Of a stretch of DNA of 64,000 bases, positions 10,489-24,300 are shown one piece after another (position 1 is the first letter of the stretch; each line of letters opens with the position of its first letter). Made by a program: the position numbers and the translations under genes. Source of the stretch: Branchiostoma floridae (taxonomy: Eukaryota; Chordata; Leptocardii; Amphioxiformes; Branchiostomatidae). The notes beneath the pieces are model-generated. The model was given only the letters and a program-made list of their open reading frames with translations, did no database searches and was not told where the DNA came from. The stretch is from the NCBI RefSeq assembly GCF_000003815.2, contig NC_049986.1:3366679-3430678 (forward strand), read 5' to 3'.

Positions 10489-11428
10489 ATGGCGACCCCG
10501 ACTGTATCTCATCTGGAGAAAGAAAAGGGAAGTAATGACTCTCTGGAGGAGCATATGAGGACTCACACAGGTGAGAAGCCTTACAAATGTGAGGAGTGCA
10601 GCAAACAGTTTAGTGGCCTGAGAAATCTGAAGAGGCATATGAGGACTCACACTTGTGAGAAACCTTATGGATGTGAGGAGTGCGGCCGGCAGTTCAGTCA
10701 GCTGTGTAACCTGAAGAGTCATATACGGACTCACACTGGTGAAAAAACCCATAAGTGTGAAGAATGCAGCAAAAGGTTTAGCGAGCTGTGTACTCTGTCT
10801 GAAGAGACACATGCGGACTCATACCGGTGAGAAACCTTATAGTTGCGATGAATGCAACAAACGTTTTAGTGGACTGGGTGATCTGGAGAAGCATATGCGG
10901 ACTCACACTGGCGAGAAACCTTACAAATGTGAGGAGTGCAGCAGACAGTTCCGTGAGCTGGGTAATCTGAAGAAACATATACGGACTCATACCGGTGAGA
11001 AGCCCTACAAGTGCAAAGAATGCAGCAAGCAGTTTAGTGAGCCGGGTAATCTGAAGAGGCACATGCGGACTCATACTGGTGAAAAACCTTATAGCTGCGA
11101 TGAATGCAGCAAACAGTTTGGCGAGCTGGGTTCCCTGGAGAAGCACATGCGGACTCGCACAGGAAAGAAGCCTTACAAATGTGAGGAGTGCAGCAAAGAG
11201 TTTGGTCAGCTCGGTAATCTAAAGAGGCATATAAAGACTCATATTTGTGAGAAACCTTACAAATGTGAGGAGTGTAGCAAACAGTTCAGTCAGCTTGGCC
11301 ATCTAAAGAGTCATGTGCGGACTCACACTGGTGAAAAGCCCCATAAGTGCGATGAATGTAGCAAACAGTTTAGTCAGCATAGTTCTCTGAGGAGGCATAT
11401 GAGGACTCACTCTTGTGAAAAACCTTAG
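10489..11428 (+). pseudogene. C2H2 zinc-finger gene, frameshifted (about 10 fingers)
   Basis: The exon follows a TTCCTGCAG acceptor near 10470; ATG at 10489 opens [14 protein letters not shown], a leader shared in style with the intact gene at 15758. Fingers carry the pattern [10 protein letters not shown]...[10 protein letters not shown]. The first frame runs to 10828 and ends inside the third finger. There a TCTG microduplication (10794-10801, CTCTGTCTG where CTCTG is expected) shifts the frame, and the remaining seven fingers continue in the next frame to a stop at 11426-11428. Fingers would bind zinc through C2H2 and probably DNA in the nucleus. Without the 4 bp the fingers would be continuous, so it is either a recent pseudogene, a segregating allele or an assembly error. 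Confidence 0.85.
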
Positions 11429-13020
<1,592 letters not shown>

Positions 13021-13021
13021 C

Positions 13022-13138
13022 CTACTGTATTGAATGCTAGGATTTCGCGAGATTTAATTTCGCGGTACCGGAAAAATGGGGTGTTCGCGGTGGTTTTGAG
13101 TTTGCGGTAGCGTCATTTCACTATTGCATTTACTGTAT
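13022..13138. mobile_element. Short TIR element, candidate Tc1/mariner-type MITE
   Basis: A ~117 bp block begins TACTGTATTGAATGC and ends GCATTTACTGTATA, giving imperfect inverted ends around a TTTCGCG-rich centre. The ends are near TA dinucleotides. Termini are approximate. Confidence 0.4.
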
Positions 13139-14640
13139 ACTACTGTCACATACTGACAGTGTAATGGAAAACCGGGCGCCTCTACGAACCGCTAGTCGGA
13201 AACCACCGGTTACTCGGCAATGGTCATAGAAACGGACACACAGCCCACTTTTGACTCTGACAGTTCTATCGTGATTACTTTCTACCATGGTGTTATACAG
13301 TAGGTCGTATGGAGAAATGACTTCGGTTGCGATGTTTGTTTGGCTGGGTAGAATTTCGCGCATGAATCCTGTACCCGCTACTTCCGTATGTCGGCTGCAG
13401 CATGGTGACCTCCGCTGGGGTCAAATCAAAGGTACTTACCACCATGCTTTCATAGGAGAACGAGAAAACTTAAGATCATTTTCACATATTTTGAAGATTC
13501 TACCCTGAACTTGAACATATTCAATTCAAACTAGTTTGCACCCAGGTATGAATTTTGAGGCGTCGAACCTCCTTCCTCACTGCTTCGGGTCTTTAACAAT
13601 GTAAATCCCCATAGGCAAAAAAACGGTGTTCTGCTACCTCATGGTCTCATTCCTGTGTTACTCCGAGTGTAGAGTGTAAAGAAATCCGGGCTAAAAAATT
13701 ATCTGGCCCGCAAAGCGTTGTTTTAGGTTGACCATAAATTCCCATTAATAAACCATAACTGATATGAAAAGGAATTTAGATGAAAGCTTGTGTATTACTG
13801 GCATGATCATGCACGAAAGTTTCGTGACCCGATCGATCCTCGGACGTTTACGTTTATTTGTACTGAGTGCTCCGGTCAGGCTCCGGGTATTGAAAACGAC
13901 CTCTAGCGGATAGCGGCTAGGTGCATTTTGAAATGTGATAGAAATCGTTGCGTAGGCTAGATTTGGGTGAAAATTTTTTTATTGTCTAACAAACGTGTGT
14001 GCTTACAATAGAAAGCAAAATATTTCCAAATAGACTGTGTTTTAAGTGGACTTGCAGACATAGAAGTTGTGTGTTAAAGCATTGAATTCAATGGGGCGAT
14101 CTAATTGTGTAATGAGACCTCATTCCTGACCAAATCGGCCAGGTCGTTGACTCCATTTCGCAAGTTTGGCGCATACCATTATGCGTTTAGGGGACATGGT
14201 TCAATTGAGTCTGAGTATGTGGCTGCAAAGTTGGTGTGTTATAACAGCTATATAGATATTATGAATACAGATACCGTAGTACAAAACCTTGACAAAACAG
14301 GGAATCCGTACCTAATGGTATCCGAAATAAAATGCACGCTTGATGGGTAATCAGGCGTACAATATGAACTTTGACCCATATTACGTAACCCCGCCCCGAT
14401 GATAGATAAGACGGAAGGACAAAGCTCAAGCTGCCAGAATCGTCGTCCCACTTTACGTGTAGAAACACAGGTAAGACCTTAAAGTATTTATGTGTTTTAT
14501 TAGAATGAAGACATTTGACTTGGACCACAATATGTTGATAATTTGTGGGCGTTTCCTAATATAAACTCCATGCCAAGCATTTCGGCCGATGCGCTACACA
14601 AAAATGGACTGAAGAAGGATACTTCTTTTTTTCATTGACC
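13139..14640. other. No gene recognised
   Basis: Short open frames only; none shows a domain or convincing splice context. Confidence 0.45.
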
Positions 14641-14762
14641 TAAAAACTAGTAATCTTTTGTGTGAATGTGTCAGGTTATTGTGTGTCCAGGGACACCTGA
14701 AAACAGGTCACAACCTGATTGTTATGTGTAATAAGATGAAACAAATAAATGAATAAATAGAG
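14640..14762 (+). mobile_element. LINE 3' end fragment
   Basis: GTGTGTCCAGGGACACCTG and GGTCACAACCTG followed by TGTAATAAGATGAAAC and an (AAATAAATG)-type short-repeat tail. This layout is typical of CR1/L2-like LINE 3' termini. No RT sequence is attached, so it is severely 5'-truncated. Confidence 0.5.
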
Positions 14763-14769
14763 AATTTTT

Positions 14770-15730
14770 TGTTAACACGACAAAAGTACAACTACTTTAG
14801 TAAGGTCTATAAAAATTATAATTTTACACCATTGTTTCTACGGCATAAACATTCGTGGATATATTTGCCTACTTGTACACAGTAAGGGTTATCGCCTCCC
14901 AGATTGTAGTTGAATTTATCTATCTATCAGATAGTAGCAAATTCTTTAGAATTTTTCTTTAGAACAAGCGGGCAGAAATGTACATGTGAACAGTTCTCTT
15001 AATACAAACCAGGTTGTCTAATTCCCCTGGGACGTTTTGTTACAAAACAGAACCTTCCGAACCTGTTTTGTCGGTACGCAAACACCTGCAGGGCAAATTT
15101 CGGTATTTAGACTGCCTGCCTATTCTTAACAATGGGAATCATGGCAGAAAGATTCTGTCAAAAATTACCTACCTACGAGTTTTAGAACATTAAAAACTCA
15201 CATTGGCATGGTTGTCCGGCCTATAATGTGTAATTTGACGACAAAACAAGGGGGAAAATACGGCATAATTACGTTATACGGGATCATAACCTTTTGACCC
15301 CTTTTCACTGCCTGTAAACAACACCAAACACCTCATTTTTAGAACCTACTGCAACCACAAACATTGCTAAAAATCAGTGTCTTCAACACAATAAATAGGT
15401 TACAACCCTTAACTGTAATATTCACCTCCAAAATCCAAACATATCCCAAGAAAAAAATTCTACAGGCACTTTTGCCAAGGGTACCTAATCATTTTGAAAG
15501 TAGGCCATCTGCGCGTGTCCAGAAATACCCAAATTTCCCCTCCGACTGGCTATTGTGTTTAATGTATTTGCTTTAGTGCCTGGGTTATGTTAATTACAGA
15601 AAATCAGCGGTCGAGGAACATGTTATTTGCAGGTTATATGTAATACAGCAGGTATAGTTTTTTTTTTCAGTCGATAAGCTAAAACTTTCATCTTGTCACA
15701 TCGTGGTAATTAGTTGGTTCTTTTCTTTAG
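14770..15730. other. No gene recognised upstream of zinc-finger exon
   Basis: AT-rich intergenic or intronic sequence. It ends in a TTTCTTTAGTCTTGCAG acceptor at about 15738 that introduces the coding exon of the next gene. Confidence 0.5.
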
Positions 15731-15757
15731 TCTTGCAGCATCTAGAGTTTGACCAAC

Positions 15758-16921
15758 ATGGCGACCAGAGCCGGATCTCATCTGAAACAAATGGAGGGAG
15801 AGGATGGACATGATTCTCCCCGTACCCACAAGTGCAGCTATTGTGAGAAGGAGTTTCGCTTCAAAAGTAGCCTAAACCAACACCTGCGAACTCACACAGG
15901 TGAGAGACCATACCAGTGTGGAGAATGCGGGAAACGGTTTATTCAGCTATGTAATCTGAAAGACCACATGAGAACTCACACCGGTGAGAGACCGTACGAG
16001 TGTGAATATTGCAACAAGTGCTACAGTCAGTCATCTCATCTGAAGGCTCACATGCGGACTCACACAGGGGAAAACCCATACAGGTGTGAGGCATGCTACA
16101 AGAAGTTCAGTAGGCTTGATATCCTAAAAATACACATGAGAGCTCACACGGGTGAGAAACCGTATAGATGTGAGGAATGCAGCAAGCAGTTCAGTAAGCT
16201 TGGTACCCTGAAAATACATATGCATACTCACACTGGTGAGAGACCATACGAGTGTGATTATTGCGGGAAACGGTTTAGTCAACAATCTAATGTGGACGAC
16301 CACATGAGAACTCACACCGGTGAGAGACCATACGAGTGTGAATATTGCAACAAGCGCTTCAGTCAGGCAGCTCATCTGAAGGCTCACGTGCGGACTCACA
16401 CAGGGGAAACCCCATACAGGTGTGAGGCATGCTGCAAGCAGTTCAGTAGACTTGGTATCCTAAAAAATCACATGAGAACTCACACGGATGAGAAACTGTA
16501 TAGATGTGAGGCATGCAGCAAGCAGTTTACTAAACTGTCTAGTCTAAAGAACCACATGCGGACTCACACGGGTGAGAAACCGTACACATGTGAGGAGTGC
16601 AACAAGCAATTCAGTGACCCGACTCATTTTAAAAGACATATACGGACTCACACAGGGGAAAAACCGTACAGATGCGAGAAGTGCAGCAAACAGTTCAGTC
16701 AGTTGACTAATCTTAAGAGGCACATACGGACACACACTGGTGAAAAACCGTACAAGTGTGAGGAGTGCAGTAAACAGTTCATTCAGTTGTCGAATTTGAA
16801 GAGTCACATGCGGACTCACACTGGCGAGACACCATACACGTGTGAGAAGTGTAACAAAAGCTATCGTCATTCACGTAGTCTTTGTGCACACATGAAAACT
16901 CACATCGGTGAAAGTGTGTAA
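15758..16921 (+). CDS. C2H2 zinc-finger protein, 13 fingers, intact
   Basis: 387 residues in one exon, starting at ATG 15758 (ACCAACATGG, good context) and ending TAA 16919-16921. A short leader, MATRAGSHLKQMEGEDGHD, precedes 13 tandem C2H2 fingers joined by THTGE(K/R)PY linkers, from HKCSYCEKEF to YTCEKCNKSY. All fingers keep both cysteines and both histidines. No KRAB, BTB or SCAN-like domain is present. The leader and the upstream CAG acceptor parallel those of the gene at 10489, so the two are tandem paralogues; upstream exons, if any, are presumably non-coding. Likely a nuclear sequence-specific DNA-binding regulator; the target is unknown. A candidate AATAAA lies at 17373. Confidence 0.92.
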   Translation: MATRAGSHLKQMEGEDGHDSPRTHKCSYCEKEFRFKSSLNQHLRTHTGERPYQCGECGKRFIQLCNLKDHMRTHTGERPYECEYCNKCYSQSSHLKAHMRTHTGENPYRCEACYKKFSRLDILKIHMRAHTGEKPYRCEECSKQFSKLGTLKIHMHTHTGERPYECDYCGKRFSQQSNVDDHMRTHTGERPYECEYCNKRFSQAAHLKAHVRTHTGETPYRCEACCKQFSRLGILKNHMRTHTDEKLYRCEACSKQFTKLSSLKNHMRTHTGEKPYTCEECNKQFSDPTHFKRHIRTHTGEKPYRCEKCSKQFSQLTNLKRHIRTHTGEKPYKCEECSKQFIQLSNLKSHMRTHTGETPYTCEKCNKSYRHSRSLCAHMKTHIGESV

Positions 16922-17531
16922 ATAACTGTGTGAGTATACCATGTACATATTCTTACACATTAGAAAAAAATTACATATTAAGCTCGATTATTATTATTTT
17001 TTCTTTACAAACTTAAAGGTGGGTTATGATTTACCGCTACTTAATTCAGCCGTGTACTCACTACATGCCTCCATTGTCCAAAAATAACGGGAACTGAATT
17101 ACAGCATAGTATTTACTATCGTCACGTCCGGTACTTGGTTGGAACTAGAAGCGTTGTTAAAAAAAACAGCCGTGGGAATGTGTTGTAAGTTTAGAGTAGA
17201 GTTGTGCTATACATTAGAAAAGCAGTTGGTAAGGTATCATTCCAAAAGGTTAGTGAACCAGCCCCTGTTCAGATAGGAGTGGAGACTGAGGGAAGTAGGT
17301 CAGACGGGGAGTCTGATTGGAGATCCAGAGGAGAGAGACTGGGAAGGTCTTGCCGTTTGGAGAGAAGTGACAAATAAAAAAGGATTGTGAATTGCACGTA
17401 TCGTCTCGACTTCATTCAATCTTATGAACCTGTAACAATGGCGTTGTCTGCAACGATCGGAAGAGACTGAGACAGTCGAAAAAGGTTTCCAGCAGGTTCC
17501 AGAAGGCTTATGGTAGTTGAGAAGTGAACTA

Positions 17532-17906
17532 TTAATCCGCAGAAGTCTGCAGGGTCCCAGTTCCAGTGTAAACGGAAGACTGAGGCAGTCGTAGGAAGTT
17601 TCTAGAGGATTTCTGGAAGGACTCCAGCCACTCTAGAGACATCCACTTCAGGGGCAAAAGTTTGGCGGCCCCTTTCTCATGGTCTGAGGAGACGTAAGCA
17701 GTAGCTGTGTACACGTCATGGGCCAAATCAAGGTCAGCAAGTTTAGTCATGTCATAATCGCTGACAAGAACGTTTCGCGGGGCCTCGTCACCGTTCACGT
17801 CAGATTGGCACGTGGCGTTGTTCTTACAGCCACGATCGTGCCGACAGGGTCCATCCGTACAGACCAGTGGGGCAGGGAACGTGGCAGTGCCTGCCGAACC
17901 AACCAT
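17532..17906 (-). pseudogene. Receptor tyrosine kinase-like fragment with EGF-like segment
   Basis: The minus-strand frame reads PRNVLVSDYDMTKLADLDLA then HDVY...KLLPLKWMSLEWLESF, which aligns in order with the RTK stretch RNVLV-(x)-K-ADFGLARDVY...LPVKWMALE. The catalytic DFG is DLD here and the HRD loop is absent, so it cannot be an active kinase as written. In front lies CTDGPCRHDRGCKNNATC, an EGF-like cysteine pattern, directly adjoining the kinase segment without the membrane region expected between them. It is a fragment or a decayed pseudokinase; a genuine exon is not excluded. Confidence 0.5.
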
Positions 17907-18106
17907 TGATGCAGTTACACCGGCTGTCGGTAGGAGCGTACCTGGCTCGATTCTGACAGCAACTGTTTAGCCTCCTCCTACTATACGAAATTGTACAGAT
18001 TTCCTAAGGTAGAGAAAATTCACAATTCTCATGCAGTCATAAATTTTGCCTATAACATCGGGTGTGCTTTTTAGTTAAGTCGCCAGTAGGCGGTGTTGTC
18101 TAGGGT

Positions 18107-18385
18107 CTACAGCTCGACATTAGTTACGTCCAAACATTCCATCACAGCCTGCTCGACAGTAAGCAGTACATTCCGCGGGAAAATGATGACTACCCTGGGG
18201 AAGAAACCGCGTGCTAGCCGCTTCTCACACACGTAGCCTACAAGGTCGAACCCGTAGGTGGGAGCCTCCTTGTCCATACATCGGCCCCAATACTCCTGCC
18301 ACGGCCTACTGTTGTCCCCGTCCTTGGTGCTGACTGTACCATCAGCAGAAAAGTAAAGGTGGGGGGTGGGTAGGGGTGACAACAA
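18107..18385 (-). CDS. Possible C-terminal exon, unrecognised product
   Basis: An open frame on the minus strand downstream of a pyrimidine-rich tract (CCCTACCCACCCCCCACC). It reads FSADGTVSTKDGDNSRPWQE then YWGRCMDKEAPTYGFDLVGY and ends CLDVTNVEL-stop. Composition looks protein-like (three cysteines, aromatic-rich, no low complexity) but I do not recognise a family. It lies on the same strand as the kinase-like fragment 200 bp away and may belong to the same broken gene. Confidence 0.3.
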   Translation of the reverse strand: MLSPLPTPHLYFSADGTVSTKDGDNSRPWQEYWGRCMDKEAPTYGFDLVGYVCEKRLARGFFPRVVIIFPRNVLLTVEQAVMECLDVTNVEL

Positions 18386-18774
18386 ATTTACATTTATCCC
18401 ACCCAGTAATACATGTAATCCTGTAGGAAAATTGAGGAAAAGAATGTGTCATTATCTCAAGAATTATTAAAACTTCAAGCCATAGAAACTTGCAATCAAA
18501 TGCAAGCCCACTCTGTCCACTTTCATCAAACTTTGCAAGAAAATGCTAGTCCGCAGATAGACCTCCCCTAATCAGAGCCCTTGTTTAGGCTCAAAACAGC
18601 TATCGAGCAATGATGCCACTTTCATATGGGGTGCAAAACATAAGAGATATGGAGAAAAGTAAGTTATACAACTGATCCAACAAGTATAGTCTGAGTCTTT
18701 CCTAACGCAGCCAGTCCAAAACTGCAAATGTAAAATCCCACCATCTAGGCGCAGGTGGTATCTGTTGCGTCACC

Positions 18775-19630
18775 CGTTTTTAATAATATTGTACAAAAAA
18801 GCATTCCTTCCTGATGCTCTAAATTCATATAAACATAATATAAAGTATTCATTCTTTTGGCAGCGCTTGCAAAAATATTGTACGTTCGGTGCTCTAAATG
18901 TATATAAACATAAAACTAAGTAGATCCCCCTAAAAATGATAGATTTGCCAGCGCTTACAATAATAATGCACAAAAATCATTTTTTTCTGTTGCTCATATA
19001 AACGTAATATCAAGTAGTCTTTCTTCTGGCAAATAATCGTTTTATTGGCGCGTGCAATAGTATTGTGCCAAAAGCATTCCTTTTCGGTGCTCTAAATATA
19101 TATAAACATAAAACTAAGTAGATCCCCCTGATAAATGATAGATTTGCCAGCGCTTACAATAACAATGTACAAAAAACATTATTTACTGTTGCTCATATAA
19201 ACATAATATTAAGTAGTCTTTCTTCTTGCAAATACTCGTTTTATCGGCGCTTGGAATAATATTGTACAAAAAAGCATTCCTTTCTGTGCTCTGAATTCAT
19301 ATAAACATAAAAATAAGTATGCATTACTCTGGAAAATGATAGATCTGGCAGCGCTTACATTAATATTGGACAAAAAAAGACATTCCTTCTTGCTGCTCTA
19401 AATTCATATAAACATAATATTAAGTATTCATTCTTTTGGCAAATAATCGTTTTGGCAGCGCTTGCAATAATATTATACCAAAAAGCATTCCTTTCCGGTG
19501 CTCTAAATTCATCTAAACATAAAACTAAGTAGGCATTCTTCTGACAAAATAATAGATTTGCCGGCGCTTGCAACTATGCTGTACGAAAGCATTCCTTCTC
19601 GGTGATCTAATTTGATATAAACATAACACT
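18775..19630. repeat. ~100 bp minisatellite, about nine units
   Basis: Units carry GCGCTTGCAATAATATTGTAC, AAAAGCATTCCTTTCGGTGC and TCTAAATTCATATAAACATA, spaced 76-107 bp. Three related units occur at 20990-21270. Short reading frames across it are artefacts. Confidence 0.85.
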
Positions 19631-19874
19631 ACGTATTGATCGCAATCCTGTCATCATCTGCCCACATCTGGCGGTCGGGAAGAGCTCTGAGAGTCCCAGA
19701 GAAAAGTAGTCCATTTCTAAATTTGAATTAAATTACTCCTTTTCCTCATAATTCCTCCATATTCTTGACTGTACGTCTGTACTGATGTTGATCACAAACT
19801 AAGGTGTGTACAATTACAATTACAATGCACATCCAGCACCATCTGCTCAAATTATTCCCTTCCAAAGATACTTA

Positions 19875-20420
19875 GATTGAGTTTATTTTCCAAATCATGC
19901 CCGAAGGCTAATTGCACGTACACTCTCATAGTAATAGTAGTCATTCAGTACATAACGTTTGGTTTCTAATCTACTACAAGGTGCTAAATTTACTATTGTA
20001 GGGTTTGACTTCTTCTTTGAAGGCAGTGGTTAATGAATTCTCCGACTTTCTGCAAAATAAGTGTGTATTGTGATTTAAGTAAAAATGTAGTCTTTTGCTG
20101 ACCTCTCAAGCTGGGTGAAATTAGGGCAACATTTTGATTTTGTTTATTTTGGCCTCGTAGTGAGGGCACTGACTAATGAAGTGGGTTTCATTTTCCATTG
20201 CATCCATTAGGAAACATTTACATAAACTATCGTGGACAGGTAGCTTTCTATATAACGACCCCTCTCTATTTTTAATTGGTGTGCACAAATTCTTATTTTA
20301 CATATGGCGGATCTTTCATCAAACTCATTATGATTCAAGTAGTTTTCCATCGAGTATTTAGATTTGACACTATGGTAAAATCTTAACTTGCCATTATCTA
20401 CAGGCAATTCATGAAAGAAC
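19875..20420 (-). mobile_element. LINE 3' fragment (tail family copy 1)
   Basis: The minus strand encodes ERSAICKIRICAHQLKIERG then, in a shifted frame, DAMENETHFISQCPHYEAK, the C-terminal cysteine/histidine motif found after the RT of CR1-like LINEs. The 3' end reads TAATTGCACG..., shared with copies at 50426-50960 and 63100-63460. Frameshifted and 5'-truncated. Confidence 0.75.
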
Positions 20421-20989
20421 GTTTAAACATATACATATCAGTCAGTCTCCTCTTTAACAATGTGTGTATATATTCTTATTATCTATAGCTACCGGATAAC
20501 AACAAAACCGCCCACTGCAGTTCTAAACAAGCCGCCAGGGGCTCCAGCTTACTATACTCACAGTAACACCCTGCCCCAAGACATATCCACTTATAAAAAG
20601 TATGAAACTCGCACGTAGGTGTAGTTGTACTTCCAACTTCGCCACCCCACTGCGGTACCGTAACACGCCCTAGAAGGCCATTATCATTTTTTATGCAACC
20701 CTACCAATCCATCATATATCTTGAAGAAACGTCCTACGATTCTGGACTCGTGTTGCTAACATACAAAGAAACAAAAGCACAAAAATATAGAATCCGCTGA
20801 AATACCATAGGGAAACGCCAGGTGGGCCATGTTCGAAGTGCACTTCCTTACTGCAACCGCTACTCATACACTAAATATTATGAAGATTTATGCACAACGT
20901 CTCGAATTATGCTATCAACCTCAATAAACACCCACATCACAGCTGGTCCACTATAGCACAACTGATCATAAAAATATAATCTTCTTGGC

Positions 20990-21270
20990 GAAGATAAAAA
21001 GCATTCCTTTTCGGTGCTATATGTTCATATAAACATAAAACTAAGCATTGATTCTTCTGGAAAATAATATATTTGCCAGCGCTTGCAATAATATTGTACA
21101 ACAAAGCATTCCTTTTCGGTGCTCTAAATCCATATAAACATACCATTAAAAACTATTCTTTTGGCAAATAATAGATTTGCCTGCGCTTACAATTATATTG
21201 TACACAAAAGAATTCCTTCTTGGTGCTTTAAATTCATATAAACATAAAACTACGTAGTCAATCCAGTAGA
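20990..21270. repeat. Second block of the ~100 bp minisatellite, three units
   Basis: Same unit as 18775-19630, spaced ~105 bp. It ends just upstream of the LRR receptor gene. Confidence 0.8.
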
Positions 21271-21391
21271 AAATAAAGCGGCACTGTGTCCACACGCGTC
21301 GTTGCACCGGTGGCGTAAGTCTTGTTAGGTACCGAAAACGCTGGGGAAGTCCACAGCTCACGGATCTGCAGGTAAGTGTACTTCGGATAAA

Positions 21392-24300
21392 ATGTTGAGG
21401 TATACAGCTGGAATGTGTGTGAGTGGCGGTGCGAAGGAGAACACAGCTTTGTTGTTCTTGCTTCTCTGGGTAGCTGCCTGTGCTGAAAATGGTTTGAATG
21501 ATACTCAGTGTGAGACAGCTGGCTGGAGGGAGTGTTTGCCTATCACAGGTGGGTCAAAAGCACTTTCTGTTACGACCTATGGCACTCGTACGTGTGTCTT
21601 CTGTAGTGTCGTGCATGGGGTTGTTACCTCTGGAAGCCCGTTCCCTCTTATTGCTAAAGTCAATGATGTAGCAATAAGAGGGTACCCGTTTCATGTCCTG
21701 TCGGTCTTGAAACTGGCACAGCTTGAGCATGCGGAGTTCCACAAGTCTTTGGCTCTGATAGATGCAGACATCACTGAAGTGGACAACAACACCTTCGCTG
21801 GGTTTTCAAGTCTCTTCAAACTGTCCCTAGATTCTAACAGGTTGTCACGTGTCAAGCAGGCCTGGTTCACTGGCTTGGAGAAGCTCCTTGTGCTGATTTT
21901 GTCCAACAACAACATCAAGCAAATAGACCCAAGAAGCTTCGTGCACTTAAAGAACCTTGGTGGTTTGGATCTAGAGAACAACCTGTTACGGGTTGTAGAC
22001 CCCTCTTGGCTCTTTGGGCCGGAAGTTAGGATGACCTTGAATCTAAGGTCGAATGCAATCAATAGCGTTTCCCCAGTGTCGTTCCACCATCTGCGGCTGT
22101 CCAGGTTAGACCTGCGTGGAAACGATCTGTCATGCTTGGATGAAGAGGTGTTGGTAGGGCAGCCTACGCTATTGTACCTGCGCATCAGCAGTGGCGTGCT
22201 GTCATCTGTCCATGATGCAAAGCCGCATAGCATGAAATGGAGCCTGAATCGTCTAGCAAGAGTCTTTAGACAGTCGGTGACAATGATAGTTGAGGTGCCC
22301 AAGTTCATCTTCTGTGTCAAGCAGAATAGTCATGAACTCTCGTTTGGGTGGATGGTTGATACATCGGACAATGGGCCTGGTAGAATCAAGGTGGAAGGTG
22401 TCAATCCAGGCATATCGTGTGGTGAGTTGGATCGCTCTTTGAACACCATCTCCATCCAGGCCCCTGTGGTTGTTATGGCTACTGGTGGCTCTCTGGATGG
22501 CAACATGGTTCCAAACAGGCTTGAGCAGTGCAGGCAGGTTTTGGAATACGGTGACGGCATCAAGGTGGGTCTGATGGGAAACATAATCTTCCAGCTGGTT
22601 TCCATGGCCACAGGGAATACAACCGTTGAAGATATCGCCATGTCATTTGTCCAGACACAAAGCACGAACACTGAGTACACCACCCACACAAACGCCATTC
22701 TTGACGACATGAAAAACATCACCTGCATTCTGATCACTAAAGATGAACACACAGAGTTGTTCTTCACCATTCATCCTGCCCAACACCAGACACATACTAC
22801 AGTAACCACTTACAGAACAACCACTGACCACTCCAGCAGCCTGACACACAAGTCTGGGCACACAGAGAGGGACTACACATCTCCAAAACACAGACACACC
22901 TCTACACGACAAGTAAGCACCACTCATGAACCAGAGGTGCCTCCGGCAACAGATCATATTCTCATCTCAGTTGTTGTCTCGGCAGTGGTCAGTGTTGTGG
23001 TGGCGTCCCTTGTAGTGTTGGCATGGAAGTTGCGCTCTGCAAGGCTTAACGCAGAGGATGGGAGTGCCAGCGACGATGCACACATTTGGATAATCCCACC
23101 TGGCGTTGCTTTCCCCGGCTTGCTGAGGTCGGCTTCCCTCCCTGCACTTTCAGGCAATACCGCTTCTGATGATACAGCCTCCTGTAGGTCATTACCCGCT
23201 GTACTGGATACAATCGACCCTACTTACAGCGAGATCCCGGATGACATAGCCACTGCTCATAGACCTCTGCCTAGTCTCCCCCACACATACTGGGAGATCC
23301 CAGATGACGTCATCTCCGGTGTGGTACGGTCAGTGTCCCTCCCTGCATGCACTCTCGGGAAAACACCCGATGATGCGGCCTCCTGCAAGTCATTGCCGGC
23401 AGTTCTCCAGTCTGTCGAACCGACTTATAGTGAGATCCCTGATGACATAGCCGCTGCACAGCGCCCCCTGCCTTCTCTCCCGAGCAGACCAGAACCAGAC
23501 CAGGAAGCCGCTACACAGCGCCATATGCCTGCCCCACCTCACACCTACAGTGAGATCCCAGATGATGAGGATAGCGGTCCCATTCCTTTCTATGCTGACG
23601 CGGCAGAGTTTTCCCTACATGTTGTGACAAACAGGCGACAGAATCGACGGGCCTTCCGAGATAACACCATCGCCGCTTCCAGCAGACACCGGTCTGGAAG
23701 GTCCATTGCCGCATATGGGTCGGCTGAAGTGACCAGGACCCAGGTGAACAACTTCTATAGAAATGCTCCCGAGGCCCAAAGCATAAGAACCCGTAGGACT
23801 GCTTTGGTATCCCAAGCTACCAGCCATGGCTTGAGGACGTATGTCAACGCCACAGATGCGATTCTGTCTAGTGGTCAAAACGTCACGGAAGCTCATATCG
23901 CTTTCCTCACATTCCCTGATGCCTACTTGCCTTGGGAGATCTCAGGAAATGGAACCCGTATCACACCACGGCGCGCGTCCCTCCCCCTTGTCACACTGCC
24001 TAATACCTACTGGCCATGGGACATACCGGGGGATGGAAACGGTATGAGGCCAAGGGGGGAGTCCCTTCCATCCGTAACACTGCCTAACACCTACTGGCCT
24101 TGGGTCATACCGGGGGAGGGAACCTATAACACAACACGGCGGTCGTCCCTTCCTCATGTCACACTGCCCAACACCTACTTGCCATGGCACATACCGGGGG
24201 ATGGAAATGGTATGAGACCAAGGGGGGAGTCACTTCCATCTGTAACACTGCCTAACACCTACTGGCCATGGGACATACCGGGTGATGGAAACGGTATGAG

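Noticed and set aside
10438-11146. Antisense frames across the zinc-finger genes (e.g. 10778-11146, 16544-16870 minus)
   Set aside because: Shadows of highly repetitive C2H2 coding sequence on the other strand.
22330-22770. Minus-strand frames under the LRR receptor
   Set aside because: No domain or splice context; they are explained by the sense gene's composition.
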